Part shown: positions 43,901-54,981 of the stretch, piece after piece
Position numbering within the stretch: the stretch's first letter is position 1
Layout: the number at the start of each line of letters is the position of its first letter
Source of the DNA: Symbiodinium natans
Taxonomy: Eukaryota > Sar > Dinophyceae > Suessiales > Symbiodiniaceae
Assembly (NCBI GenBank): GCA_905221605.1
Contig: CAJNDS010002603.1
Span: 250,001-314,000 of the forward strand
Direction: 5' to 3'
DNA: 64,000 bases
The notes under the pieces: generated by a model
Seen by the model: the letters and a program-made list of their open reading frames with translations, nothing else
Told to the model about the DNA's origin: nothing
The model's database searches: none
Position numbers and translations under genes: made by a program

Positions 43901-46900
43901 GAGGAAGGGCAAGCCCCATACTTGAAGGCACCCCACGGCTTGCGCTGCAGCATCTCAAGAACAATCAGCAAAACATTCAAAACCCTGAAGTGGGGGTTGC
44001 GTGGCTGGTTGCACTAGCGTGAGGCCTGCTGCTGCGCAGAGTGCTTGCAGAACCCTAAGCTCCGCGCACGAAAGTTCATGTCAGGACAGCAGCCTGTCCG
44101 ATCTTAGAGACCCTGGGTCTGCTCTGGGATAAAAAGCCCTCCCTAAGCTGAGACATTGACCTCAACCTCAAACCGGTCGCGCAGCGATCTGCCCGATGAT
44201 GGATCCCCCTGCTTGCTGGCAACAGTGCAGACGACATGGTCTAGTTGTGTTTGTTGTGCTGGTTCTCGTTGTGTTCTGGCGATCTTGCAGCGGCAGTTAA
44301 AGCGCGGTTGTCGTCCTGAAAGATTGTTTCCTGCAACGCAACCTCTGCTTGCCTGCTTTGCTGCCCGCCAGAAGGAGACTCCCCGATACCCCAAAAACCT
44401 TGCGAAGTGCACGTTCCTTGGCAAAAGCTTCCCAGTACCCCGCTCAGGTGGTGACGGCCCTGGGCTTTGCAAACGACACAGGTTGGCCAGCGGGGTGTGT
44501 TCCTCGTAGGTACGTCGTAGGTTCCTCCAAAATATGAGAGGGGTTGCGCCGGTTCAGGGTTGAAGGAGATGCTGTTTTGAATCGACCCCAGCCATGAAAA
44601 GGATGCCCAACATAACACGGACCCACCCAGCTAGTTTAAACAGGTCTCCAAGAAAAGGCGGGGAATTCCTCAAGAACATTGTATGACATTTCCTGCTGAT
44701 GAATTGAGGCCTCCACCCTTCGCACCTTGCCCCCGAGACTGGCCACCTTTTTTGGCTTTAAACGCACAACAAGATCATGTCGGTTTCTCCAGGAATTCGC
44801 AATCTTGCAGTGTGACGATTCTCCTCCGGATTGCTCTTTGTAACGTATTCTGATTCTTTGCTCTGGGGTCCAGTTCATGGAATGGCTTGTTAAGCAACTA
44901 AGATGTGTTGGCTGCGCCGTCGAGGTTGCAGAAAAGATGTGTTGGCCGCCGTTAATTCTCCAAATGCAATTCTTTATAGCAGCGCAATTGGCGGACTATT
45001 GATGGTGAACGAAAAAGTCAAGGTTAGCCGCTCCATTTTGTTTTAGTCTTGTTCCACAACCTTGTTCACCAGACCACATAAGACCGAAGGAAGAAAGGGA
45101 GTGGAGGGCGCACAGAAATCATCAGGTGCTGTCGTTCTACTGATGGAGAGCGTCCGCGAGGTCTACAAGGTGCCCGCAGCCTCTCTTGCGAGGATAGGAA
45201 GAATTTACTGCAAGGAACGGCCAAAGAGAAAGATCTGATCTAACCCTAAACCCAGACTTCTTTCAATTGCCGGGAATTGCCCTCCAAGGCTCTTTCCCAC
45301 CTGGTGTTCCCTGCAGAAGCTCGCAACTCCCCAAACCCGAACAGTCCAAGGTATTGGCCTGGTTTTGGGTCTGCGGGGAATGAAACTTCATGCCCTGAAG
45401 CCCGAGATCGCCCTGGAGCCCTTTGAACCCAGAGCTTAGGTATGCTTAGGTACTCAGATACTGAACCCACTGGACCCTCAAAGCCACTGGAGACCATAGT
45501 TTATGAGTACTTATCCCAACATGTGCAAAGTTGTCAGAGGGCTTCAAGCTTGCCCGGGTCCGCTCAGAGGTGTTTGGGCTAAAGACTGCGTTTTCGTGCT
45601 GCACGGCAGGTGTTCATGTAAGCACACTCGTGGCCCCGTGGCCCATAACCTTGAACGTTTGCTCTGTGCGCACCCCAAAGAAAGCTTGTGCCTATTGTTC
45701 TCGAGCCTCTGAGACAATACCTCAAGCCCATGCTTATCTGGTCAAGCAAATGAGGCCCCGCATTCCTGATGCGCGAATGTAATTGCAGGGGATTTCCATG
45801 CGAGATATTGGTCCCTGAACCCTTCGGGAGAGGTGGACCCCGATGTTTTCCTCTACACAGCGGCGATTTCACAGTGTGCCCGAGCTGGCGACGTTGCCGG
45901 TGCCGAGATCATCGTGCGCCAGATGCGCCACGACAAGGCAGGCAGAGCTTCAATGTCCTTGCCGAAGTTTGCGAGGGCAGTCTGCAGACCTGAAGCAAGA
46001 AAGTGTTAGCTCCGAGGTGGAGCCCAATGAGCACACGCACTGCGCCATCATCGCGGCATACAGCAAGGCTGGCAGGTTGACGGAGGCTGTGTGTCACTTT
46101 CAAGAGGCGAATGAAGAGATGGCCTTGCCTATTGAGGGCAACGAGCACCGCCAGCGGTACACTTTTCTCTCTTCATTTTTTGAGGGTTGAGTTCTTTAAC
46201 ACACCTTATGACGCCCTGAAAAGGTATTGGTCTTTCCTAGTTTTATTTTGAGGAACCGAGGCTACTGCAGCATCCTCTCCGGTTGCCGGGCAGCTCTGGA
46301 CAACCGCTGCGCCTTAAAGATCTTGAATCTGGGTTAGCGTTTGGAACTTCGGGTCGGGTGGATGTTGTAGATCTGTTTCCCTTGAAATTCCATGCTGCGA
46401 TTTGTTTTTCCTTTGAAAAATCACAGAGAAGTCAGGAAGAAAGCCCGGCTGCAAGGGCCCGTCAAGTCTGCCTGCTACACGCTGGCTCGCCAGTCCCTAG
46501 GCGGGCACCTGGGAATTTGGATATACGTCCCTTCATATAGTGACTATTTTGTGTGTGTGTGTGTGTGTGTCCCTCTTAATTCTTTCGTGCTCAATTTCAC
46601 TAAGCCCCGTCTGTTCAAAGCTCAAATAAGGGCCTGTGCTTTGGCGGGGGACGAGGCCGGTGCCGCCAAAGTGGACCAGTGGCAGAAGCGAGACGGCGGC
46701 TTGCTAACGTTTTGCACCATCAATCTCAGAAGGGGATTATACAGAAAAACATTCTAACAAAATGGGGCCTTGCAGAACTTTAGAAGAAGAGAAAGCAAGC
46801 CCCCTGTTTCCTTTCCTGGCTAAAACCTCACCTAATATTTTCTCGGTCTGTTCAAGCAAGGTGTGGCTACCCATGTCCCCACTAGCACCGTGGATGACCC

Positions 46901-49900
46901 CTCCACCGGGGAGCGGCTGCCCTTTCAGCCCGGCAACGACGATGCCAACGTTGCCACCTGCGTGCAGCGCATGATGCGCCGCCTGAAGGATGCGGGGTAC
47001 CTTTGTATTGCCATTATTCAATATTATATATATACATATATATATATATATTTATTTGGTCAGCCCCCCCCCATGATCCACACCTATGGTTTTCTTGTCT
47101 TCGTCTTTGTCTGATTTTCTGCTTTTTCCTCGGAAAAATTCAGTAAAAACTGCACTGGAATACAAAAGCTCTATTATATTATCCTCTAGAAAAACACTAG
47201 TGTTTTTATGTGCATTTTGCTTCTGAAACTTGTCTCTTGCGGCCCCATAAAATTTTAGAAGGGCAGCCATTTAGAAGTTTAAGGCTTTTCAGGGTTTTAG
47301 GGGTTTATAAAACCTAGTTGATCTGTGGAAGGCGCCGGGGCTTCCCCAGACCATTTGCAATCCTTAAAAGGGGCAGCCCTTTTCAAATTTGAAGGGCTTT
47401 AAGGTATTTAAAGCCTTTCAAAATTTTCAAGATTTAAAGGATCTTAAAAGGCTTTAAAGCCCTAAAAAACCTCGAAACGTTTATCCCTTAAAAGTCTAAA
47501 CTTCCTGAAAAGGAAAAAACAAAAACGGGCAGCCGATTAAAATTAAGGAAGTTACGGATTTTGGAATTGAACATCCTAAAAACTTTAAACTTCAAAAGGA
47601 CAGCCATTTACAACTGCAAGAATTTCAGGGTTTTACGGATTTGTAAAAATTTATATGGTCTGGGGAAGGCACCGGGGCTTCTCCAGACCATTGGCAACTT
47701 CAAAAATCTCTAAAACCCGCAAAGAGCAGCCACTTAAATACGTAAGCAATTTAAGGTCTGTAAAAGGCTTAAAAGGCTTAAAACCTTCATAATCCTGAGA
47801 ATGTTTAAACAGAAGCTTAAAGATTTTTATAAGATTTTAAGGATTTTCAAGGTTTAGATGGTCTGGGGAAGCCCCAGTGCCTTCCCCAGATCATGTAAAC
47901 TTGCAAAAACCCTTAAACCCTTAACCCTAAAAACTTAACACTAAGCCCGTAGAAACCCTCAACACTAACCCTACAAACTTAACACTAAGCCCTTAGCACA
48001 AACCCCAAACACTTAACATGAAACCCTAAACACTTAATTAAGCACTAGACCCTAAACACTAAACCCTAAACACTTAAACACTACACCCTAAAAACTAAAC
48101 CCTAAAAACTAAACCCTAAACAGTACACACTAAACCCTACACACTAACCCTACACACTAAACCCTGAACACTAGTAAAAATCTTAACGCCCTGAATCCAA
48201 AAAAACAAACCCGAAACCCTTAACACTACTAAACCCTAAAAACTCAGCACCAGACCCTAAACACTAACCCTAAAAACTTAACACTAAGCCCTTAGCACAA
48301 ACCCCAAACACTTAACAGGAAACCCTAAACACTTAAGCACTAGACCCTAAACACTAAACCCTAAACACTTAAACACTACACCCTAAAAACTGAACCCTAA
48401 ACATTACACACTAAACCCTACACACTAAACCCTGAACACTAGTAAACATCCTTAAGACCCGTAACCCAAAAAAGACACCGAAACCCTTAGCACTGAACCC
48501 TAAACACTCAGCACTAGACCCTTAACACTAAGCCTAAAAACTTAACACTAAGCCCTTAGCACGAACCCCAAACACTGAACACGAAACCCTAAACACTTAA
48601 GCACTAATCCCTTGCTAAACACTAAACCCTAAACACTTAAACACTACACCCTAAAAACTAAACCCTAAACATTACACACCAAACCCTACACACTAAACCC
48701 TGACAACTAAACCCTAAACCCTAAACAGAAGGATTTTCAAGTTGTCAATGGTCTGGGGAAGCCCCGGCTTCCCCAGATCATTTAAATTTGTAAAAACCCT
48801 TAAAACCCTTAACCCTAAAAAACCAAACCCGAAACCCTTAACACTAAACCCTAAACACTAACCCTAAAAACTTAACACTAAGCCCTTAGCACAAACCCCA
48901 AACACTTAGCACGAAACCCTAAACACTTAAGCACTTAACCCAGAAACCTTAAACATTTCAAACTAAGCCCTAAACAGTAGACACTAAACCCTGAACACTA
49001 ATCCCTAAACCCTAAACAGTAAACCCCAAAGCCGGAACCTCGAGCCCTACTAAATCTAAACCTGAAACCAAAAACCCGTCGGGGTTTCAGATGCTTACTG
49101 TTTGGATTTCAGAGTTTAGGGGTTTTTTGGGGTTTTACCCGAGCCGCTTGACCCTAACCCCTAAACCCTAAACTTAACACTCAACCCTAAACACAAAACA
49201 CTAAACCCTGAAACCTACACACTAAACCCTAAACACTAGACTTCCAGAAAAAATCTGGAGAACCCAGCCCCGGACTCCAGACTCCAGATTTCCAGAAAAA
49301 ATCTGGAGTACCCGGGCCCCGGACTCCAGACTCCAGATTTCCAGAAAAATTCTGGAGTACCGGGGCCCCGGACTCCAGACTCCAGATTTCCAGAAAAAAT
49401 CTGGAGTACCCGGGCCCCGGACTCCAGACTCCAGATTTCCAGAAAAAATCTGGAGTACCCGGGCCCGGAGTCCAGACTCCAGATTTCCAGACAAAATCTG
49501 GAGTACCGGGGCCCCGGACTCCAGACTCCAGATTTCCAGAAAAAATCTGGAGTACCCCGGGCCCCAGACTCCAGACTCCAGATTTCCAGAAAAATTCTGG
49601 AGTACCGGGGCCCCGGACTCCAGACTCCAGATTTCCAGAAAAAATCTGGAGTACCCGGGCCCCGGACTGGAGTCTGGAGTCTGGAGGTACTCCAGATTTT
49701 CTCTGGAAATCTGGAGTCCGGGGCCCGGGTACTCCAGATTTTTTCTGGAAATCTGGAGTCTGGAGTCCGGGCCCCGGTACTCCAGATTTTTTCTGGAAAT
49801 CTGGAGTCCGGGGCCCAGGTACTCCAGATTTTTTCTGGAAATCTGGAGTCTGGAGTCCGGCGGTACTCCAGATTTTTTCTGGAAATCTGGAGTCTGGAGT

Positions 49901-52900
49901 CCCCCCCCCTCCCAAAACCCCCTTCCCGAGGCCAAATGTGTGGATCATGGGGGGGGGGGGGGGGCGAGCATTTATTTATATTTGTGTGTGTGTGTGTGTA
50001 TCTGTGTCTATCTATCTGTTATATACAGAAAGACAGACATATACGTACATGTTCAAAAAATGAACCCATGTGATTTCCATGTATATTCATACCTTCCACC
50101 TCATAGAGTACATGTATCCTAGTCCTATTATCCGTACGCCGTTACATTATTTATTTCATGCTTGCCATTCAACGTGATGTGTTCTCATACTCTGTACTCA
50201 ATCTCTCAATATTCTATATATAATTTACATGTGCATTATGCAAAGCAAACATATTATATAATATATAATGCATGTTTTACTTTCCGTTTTTGAATATACA
50301 TTGTATGGTCGAGCAAAAGTATGTATGCAGTTTAATATGTATATATATATCATGTATTTCAAGAAGGTTTGCTTTCTGCAAGGTATGAGCCGCAACTTTG
50401 GCAGTACGACCCTGAGATCTCCCAGGACGGTGTTTTGCCCGGGGTCATATCTTCGAAGCGTGTCGTCCTGTCGGGTGTGGTTTTTGATGCTTTCCTAACC
50501 CCGAGACACATTGAAGCAATCAAAATCGTGACGTGGGTTCTACTGTTCAGAGCTACAGTACAGGGTTCAGAGATGTCTACAGGGTTTAGAATGGGTCCGG
50601 TTTAAGAAGTTCAGGAGCCCGAACAAATTTCCGCCACTCAACCAATCCCGAAGGCTGGTGACAAGCGGGCGAAAGTTCTGCGGTCTTGGACCCGGGACGC
50701 TGTAGAATTGATTTGACCCGAGACCCTCAAACTTCCCGACAAGCGTCCTGCATCAGAAGTTCTGAATACACTCAGCCTTAATTTTTGCGGAGGAGGAACG
50801 AGAGGATCGCCTTCAATACCACACTGAGAAGAAGGCGCTCGCCTGGGCGCTTCGGCACTTCCCGAAGGCCAGGGCTCTGCAGACCGAGGTTTACAGTAGG
50901 CTCTCGAGGAAACAAGGACCCTGAAGACCTCACTAAGAAGCGAGGTGAGCGTGATCAGCAGCCGGGCATTGAGTACATTTTTGGGTATTCCGATATTCAC
51001 CTTCTTTCGCATAGCAGTCCTGCAATTAAGCCCTGTGATAAGCGACCCACAGCATCCCCATTTTCCTTCCGTAACGGACTGTTACAACGTGGAACATGCT
51101 AAAGTACATCGCCCTCACTCTGACTCTTGCTCAGTTTTGCTGCTGCCGATAATTGCAGCGTAAATATAGCAAGTGCAAACGCTGTGGTCAAGAAATGCCC
51201 GTGATCGCCAGCCGCATCTTGGTTGCTAGCCGCTGGTTTGCGTCGGTACGGTGCGCAAGCAAGCAACATGCTCGCTCGCAACACCGCTTGCACAATGCTG
51301 CAGTATTCGGCAGCTGGGGTTGCCTCTGCAGACTTGATTTCTGCTTTGGACCACCAGGTCGCAGAGCTAGTTGGGCGTAAGGTCTTAATTTCACGTCGCA
51401 TCCTCAAGACCCGTCCCGGCTCGCGGCTGGTCCCGGTTGTGGCTGTTCGTTCTGGCGATTCACTTGGGACTTTCTGTGTTTTGTTTTTCCTCCTTTCAAG
51501 GATTCTCCCTTCTGAAGTCTCCGGCCCAGGGCTCCGGCATCACAGTGCGGAAGACGATCCGGTGCTGCGTGGACTGCCATAGCGCCTTCAAGGCGCCAAC
51601 GTGCACCATCTCTTCAAAGATCCACTCATCCCACCGCTCCTTAAACGTCAATTTTTAAGCACCCCTTAAAAGGCCGCGTGATTGTTGGATTGTTGGATTG
51701 CTACCCACGAATGTCACAGCATCCTCGGGCCCCCCTAAGCAGGAAAGCATCAGTGCTTTGTTGCCTGATCTGCTTGCTAGCATGATCACTTCGTTCATTG
51801 TCAACGGCTGACTTTCTTGTACATGTGTGCACATCTTCCGAAAGCCGGTGGGGACATGAGAGGAGATAGAAGGACTTCAGGAAGGGGACATACGCTACGG
51901 ACTCATAGTGTCATAGAGTCGCCTTGCAGCGTCCCAAGATGAAAAAGGCAAACCAGCTTGCACTTCTCCACTGTCACATTGTGTCTGAGGACCCTCTTTG
52001 GGACTCAAATTGAAGATGCCCTGGATGCAGAATGCGAGCCAAAATGAAGTGGAAGTAATGGGTGACACATTCACAAATGGGCACAACTAGAAAACAAATG
52101 CATGTCCAATTAGCACGAGGGAGGCATGCAATGCAAAGCGGGAGTCGCAGGAGAAGCACCTTTGAGGCCAATGGAAACTCGGGAGGCCGTCCATCGGAGA
52201 TGCTGGAGGCAACTGTCATCGGCAAATTGCTGCACTTCGAAGGACATCCCTTTCCACATCGACCCCAACCACTCCGCCGTCAAAGCTCTACAGCACACTT
52301 GGCCTGGGTTCCGAGTAAAGCCCCACATGGGCATGGTCAACTGAAAGGGGGTGTTCCTTCTTATCGCTAAACCCTTAGGAGTTGAGGTAACCATGCCTTA
52401 CAATGAGGGAGATAGGGAAGGGAGCTTCCTGGGAGTCTGCCGCCTTCCGATCTGAGCTCCCAGAACCCCCCACAGGTGGCCTCCAAGGCTTACGGCCGCA
52501 CGCTTCGAATCTTGGACCAGGTGGGGTTCCCGAGACCCTAGACCCCGAACTCGAAGCAAGACCTTGCACCTTAAATATCCCTGAGCGTGTGGCACAAGAC
52601 ATCCCAAACCCCCAAACCGGAATCAATCTTTGGCAGCCACTCAAATAACATCAAAACAGATGCCTTCTCATCAAAAATGCTTCAAACATGCGGTCTTTGC
52701 AAGGGTTGGGTTCAGGATGCTTAAGGCAAGCTTCCCTTCAATTGGGAAGTTCATGTGCTTCACTAAGTATCTTCAGACCATTCTCAAAAGGCATCCCTGG
52801 ACGGGTGTTGAAACGTATTGATTCCCAGAAGAATCCAGCAAAATGCTGCCCGTTGCCGCTCAACATTATGCCATGTCACTGAACGCCTCAAAAGGTTCGA

Positions 52901-53851
52901 CGTGGGTATTGTCCCTTGAGGGGATCGTCTTGAGGAGCCGTTCAGTGGCTTGATTGTGCCCTTGGTGTATGCATGATCGGTTCGAGCAAACCGAACAGAA
53001 TGCTGCTGGGTTTCAGCTGGCGAGGATGGTATCTAACGAATCGACCACCCAACCTTCGGATCGCTTCGTTCTCTGAGTACAGAATTGTAAACGCTTGCGG
53101 GAAAGGAGGAAACAAGACCTCAAAACAAAGGTGAGGGGGGGTCCCAAGAAACAATGGGGGTCCCAGCGTCCAAGCGGTCCCATGATAAATACCCAAAACG
53201 TCCCAAACAGCCAGATTCGTACGAGCGGCCAACAGGCGGGACCCCCCACGGCATCGGTTTGCAGCTCCTCCAAGCGATGGGAGGGGGTTGCCACAGGGCG
53301 GGGGGGGAGGGGGGGGTGCGTTACATAATTTGGCATGGGAAGGGTTGAGACCGGCTCCGTGTCTGCTTGTTCCAAACGCTTCTCGGCAGGAAGCCGAGGC
53401 GAATATTCCTTGACTGGAGAATGCGTAGCATGCACAGCGCGGGTTTACGAAAAGGAAAATGCGTGGCACTCAGGAGCTTCCTAGGTGACAGAAGGGTATA
53501 AGCAAGACCGAACATCCCTTCCCGCCACCGCAACCTGTCTCGCCTTACCCCCCAACATAGCCCGCAAGGTCTTTCGACACGATGTGATCCACAGTGATGT
53601 GGTCACCAAACTTTTTGGAAAAATGGTGGATGAACCTCCCTTCTTTCCGGCATGCGGGGCATGGCGGGGCTAGCACTTTAGCCTTTTGGCATACCTTACA
53701 GTACGAGTTCTTCGGGTCCCAATGCCCTTCACAGCATGCAGCGTGGACCTCCCTTATCCCGAAACCCTTGCATCCGTTGGCAGCGACAGTGGCGCAGGTT
53801 CGCCAGCATGAGTTCAGCGCGGGCAAATGCTCTTGTGGCGACTGGTGGTGA
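40967..53851 (+). CDS. PPR protein of the DYW (RNA-editing deaminase) class, multi-exon
   Basis: DYW-type PPR proteins bind organelle transcripts base by base and deaminate C to U. PPR-like exons: 40,967-41,047 (SLVKAIALACEQQTPEAF), 41,403-41,486 (AFELACAALCRFPGG, LSTYNKIFK), 41,832-41,916 (ALELFGQLPEH, NRYTYTALFDAVVK), 42,394-42,417, about 42,836-42,864 (VKPDLQLMSTMLQ), about 43,228-43,306 (VVEELLGELDWQGLAPNLEA), 43,816-43,875 (REVLSLAKSCGLTLD), 44,948-45,000, 45,833-45,937 (VDPDVFLYTAAISQCARAGD) and 46,017-46,085 (NEHTHCAIIAAYSKAG). The E-type motif is at 46,253-46,318 (YCSILSGCRAALDN), continuing at 46,427 (EVRKKARLQGPVKSA). The pre-deaminase exon is 46,861-46,996 (VQRMMRRLKDAG), then 50,383 (YEPQLWQYDPEIS). 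Deaminase exons: 50,793-50,867 with HTEK, 51,530-51,592 with CVDCH, and 53,798-53,851 ending KCSCGDWW and TGA. The exon between 51,592 and 53,798 (usually RD..RFHxF) was not found. The start is not located. Confidence 0.8.
47317..48785. repeat. Dispersed hairpin motif GGTCTGGGGAAGCC..GGCTTCCCCAGA, four copies
   Basis: Near-palindromes occur at about 47,318-47,353, 47,655-47,695, 47,857-47,896 and 48,748-48,782. The arms GGTCTGGGGAAG and CTTCCCCAGA(C/T)C are separated by a short G/C-rich loop. Each is surrounded by A/T-rich DNA with AAGGCTTTAAA-like segments. They are recurrent units of a repeat family within the larger inverted-repeat unit. Confidence 0.85.
47905..49228. repeat. Degenerate telomere-like array, CCCTAAACACTAAA type
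   Basis: About 1.3 kb of CCCTAAA units with insertions (CCCTAAACACTTAA, CCCTACACACTAAA), with a higher-order repeat of roughly 300 bp (for example TTAACACTAAGCCCTTAGCA at about 47,981, 48,280, 48,545 and 48,870). The base unit is the complement of TTTAGGG, the telomere repeat of plants and dinoflagellates. The array runs on one strand throughout. Confidence 0.9.
49238..49905. repeat. Head-to-head foldback array of a ~60-bp unit
   Basis: The unit contains CCAGAAAAAATCTGGAGTAC, then CCGGGCCCCGGACTCCAG and ACTCCAGATTT. About eight copies run in one orientation up to ~49,668, then about four copies run inverted to ~49,905, so the whole block can fold on itself; each unit also has a small internal hairpin (CCAGA..TCTGG). 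Minus-strand frames of up to 239 codons across it are repeat artefacts. Confidence 0.92.
51593..53544 (+). other. Introns near the 3' end of the DYW gene; one exon not found
   Basis: Between the CVDCH exon and the terminal exon there should be at least one short exon with the RD..RFHxF segment. I see no convincing candidate. The stretch contains G-rich runs (53,300-53,318) and no other gene on the + strand. Confidence 0.4.
53545..53735 (-). pseudogene. Ty1/copia-type integrase fragment, antisense in the DYW-gene last intron
   Basis: The minus strand reads CKVCQKAKVLAPPCPACRKE, then FSKKFGDHITVDHIVSKD. The CxxCQxAK zinc-finger tail followed by FGDxITxDH (start of the DDE integrase core) is the pattern of Ty1/copia pol polyproteins. 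Only the integrase N-terminal/core junction is left; no reverse transcriptase or long terminal repeats are visible. The frame continues a little on both sides but without recognisable content. An old, truncated insertion. Confidence 0.6.
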
Positions 53852-54731
53852 GCCCTGTCCGATGCAGAAAAGGCTCCACAGGTATGCCCCGACGGCCCCC
53901 AGAAGCCCGAATATTTCTTCAGTCTTTTGAGCGAGCTAGCAAAACAATCCTTACAATTGTTCTTGTATGTAAACAAGCTGCTTGCTGTCGCCTGGTTTTT
54001 GAAGACTGTGCTCTTGACACGTACCAGAATCGAGGGCTTCGGCCACAGGTTTTAGCCGGTGCAGTTGGCGCCTTGGCTCTTTCAGAATCTCCCGCGAGGT
54101 TATAGGGAGCTTGGTTCTGAGATTGTGCCATGATCCCCTTGCACTGACGCGGTGGGGGCGACAGCATGGGCGCATCGATGCATGGCGCCCAAGGGCCACC
54201 ATGGCCTGGATCGCTCTGAAGGCTATGAAGGCAGCATTCTCGCGTGTCGGCGAACGAGAGCGTGGCGAGCGGCTTTGTGTTTGATTCAGCATGCCGGCCA
54301 AGAATCGGTGAGACCAAATGCCAGAGGCTCAGTATGCTGCAGGCGACGATTCCCACATTTACCAAAACGCATGCTTTCAGAGATAGATAGAGTGATACAT
54401 TCACAATCTGAGCGGGTGTGTACGGTACTCACGGAGCATGCCGGGTGAAGGCCATTTGGCTGAAAACCGTGGCTGCAGCATCCAGCAGCTGGGAGCAGAG
54501 CCTCTCCATCCTGAAGTGGCTGCCACCGGATCAGGTGGCCAGATGCGGGAAACAACGTCAACATTAGTAGTCACCCGGAACAGTGAAATGTCACTTTTGG
54601 AGCATGAAAAAACCACCCAGTGGTCCAGAGCAGCGCTAGAGAAGCGGGGTTGGGAGGCGTAGAGGCGTAGAGTTTGCAGGGTGAAGGTAGCTATTGGCAC
54701 CTGCAACATGCACCCATTCCCATTGATCCAG
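53852..54731. other. Intergenic or 5' region of the next PPR gene
   Basis: About 0.9 kb after the DYW-gene stop. No open frame with a recognisable motif. The 5' exons of the PPR gene that continues at 54,732 may lie here. Confidence 0.4.
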
Positions 54732-54860
54732 GCTGCAGCAAACATTCGCATTGCTTCTGGATGCACGTGGGCATCGGCGTTGTGCCAGCTGTTTGCGATG
54801 CAACCTACCCGGATATGGCCTGATGCGTACAGCTACAACAGTGCCATGAATGCTTGCAAG
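54732..54860 (+). CDS. PPR-repeat exon of a second PPR gene
   Basis: Starts after ATCCAG and reads AANIRIASGCTWASALCQLF, then PDAYSYNSAMNACK. The W..AL..L...M......PDAYSYNSAMNAC series is a typical PPR repeat as found in dinoflagellates. The donor is GA (54,861). The reading frame continues sensibly into the exon at 63,877, across a ~9-kb intron that holds the retroelement. PPR proteins bind organelle RNA; the target is unknown. Confidence 0.7.
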
Positions 54861-54930
54861 GAGGGAGGGAGAGAGAGGGCGAGAGAGAGAGAGGGAGAAA
54901 GAAAGAAAGAAAGAAAGAGAGAACTTCTTC
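54861..54930. repeat. GA/GAAA purine repeat flanking the retroelement
   Basis: GAGAGAG and then GAAAGAAAGAAA repeats directly precede the spliced-leader sequence. A similar AAAGAAAGAAG lies just beyond the element's 3' end (63,719-63,729), so this may be the target site. Confidence 0.85.
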
Positions 54931-54981
54931 CCGTAGCCATTTTGGCTCAAGCCATTTGGGCTCAAGCCATTTTGGCTCAAG
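54931..54981 (+). other. Dinoflagellate spliced leader plus two truncated SL relics
   Basis: 54,931-54,951 is the full SL (CCGTAG followed by CCATTTTGGCTCAAG). It is followed directly by CCATTTGGGCTCAAG (54,952-54,966, one change) and CCATTTTGGCTCAAG (54,967-54,981). Known biology: the SL is added to mRNAs by trans-splicing, and the internal AG of the SL can itself serve as acceptor in a later round, leaving exactly such 15-nt relics in genes that went through mRNA and back to DNA. This marks the 5' end of a retroposed transcript. Confidence 0.95.

Larger units (their letters stand above)
47063..49965. mobile_element. 2.9-kb unit bounded by inverted GTGTGGATCAT/G-run ends
   Basis: The left end (47,063-47,083) is G-C9-ATGATCCACAC; the right end (49,938-49,965) is GTGTGGATCAT followed by G16 and C, its inverse apart from run length. 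TTTATTT lies just outside both ends (47,051-47,057 and 49,971-49,977). The interior carries four hairpin motifs, a telomere-like array and a large foldback array, and no open frame that is not repeat-derived. It sits wholly inside the DYW-gene intron. Confidence 0.6.
46997..50382 (+). other. 3.4-kb intron within the DYW gene
   Basis: The donor GT (46,997) follows the codons for LKDAG and the acceptor AG (50,381-50,382) precedes YEPQLW; the split glycine codon is completed correctly across the join. Sequence alignment with DYW proteins (LKxAGYxPD) supports continuity. The intron contains a TA tract (47,028-47,050) and the 2.9-kb inverted-repeat unit. Confidence 0.75.
50793..53851 (+). other. 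DYW deaminase domain: zinc-site and terminal-motif exons
   Basis: The HxE half of the zinc/catalytic site is HTEK in LQYHTEKKALAWALRH (50,793-50,867). The CxxC half is CVDCH in KTIRCCVDCHSAFK (51,530-51,592). The C-terminal exon 53,798-53,851 reads VRQHEFSAGKCSCGDWW then stop, the counterpart of the plant consensus (RFHHFxxGxCSCxDYW) with DWW in place of DYW. These spaced motifs in the right order identify the domain. The introns start GC after 50,867 and 51,592. Confidence 0.85.

Noticed and set aside
49222-49948. Two ~238-codon minus-strand frames
   Set aside because: They are translations of the foldback array in different frames; the repeat periodicity explains the lack of stops.
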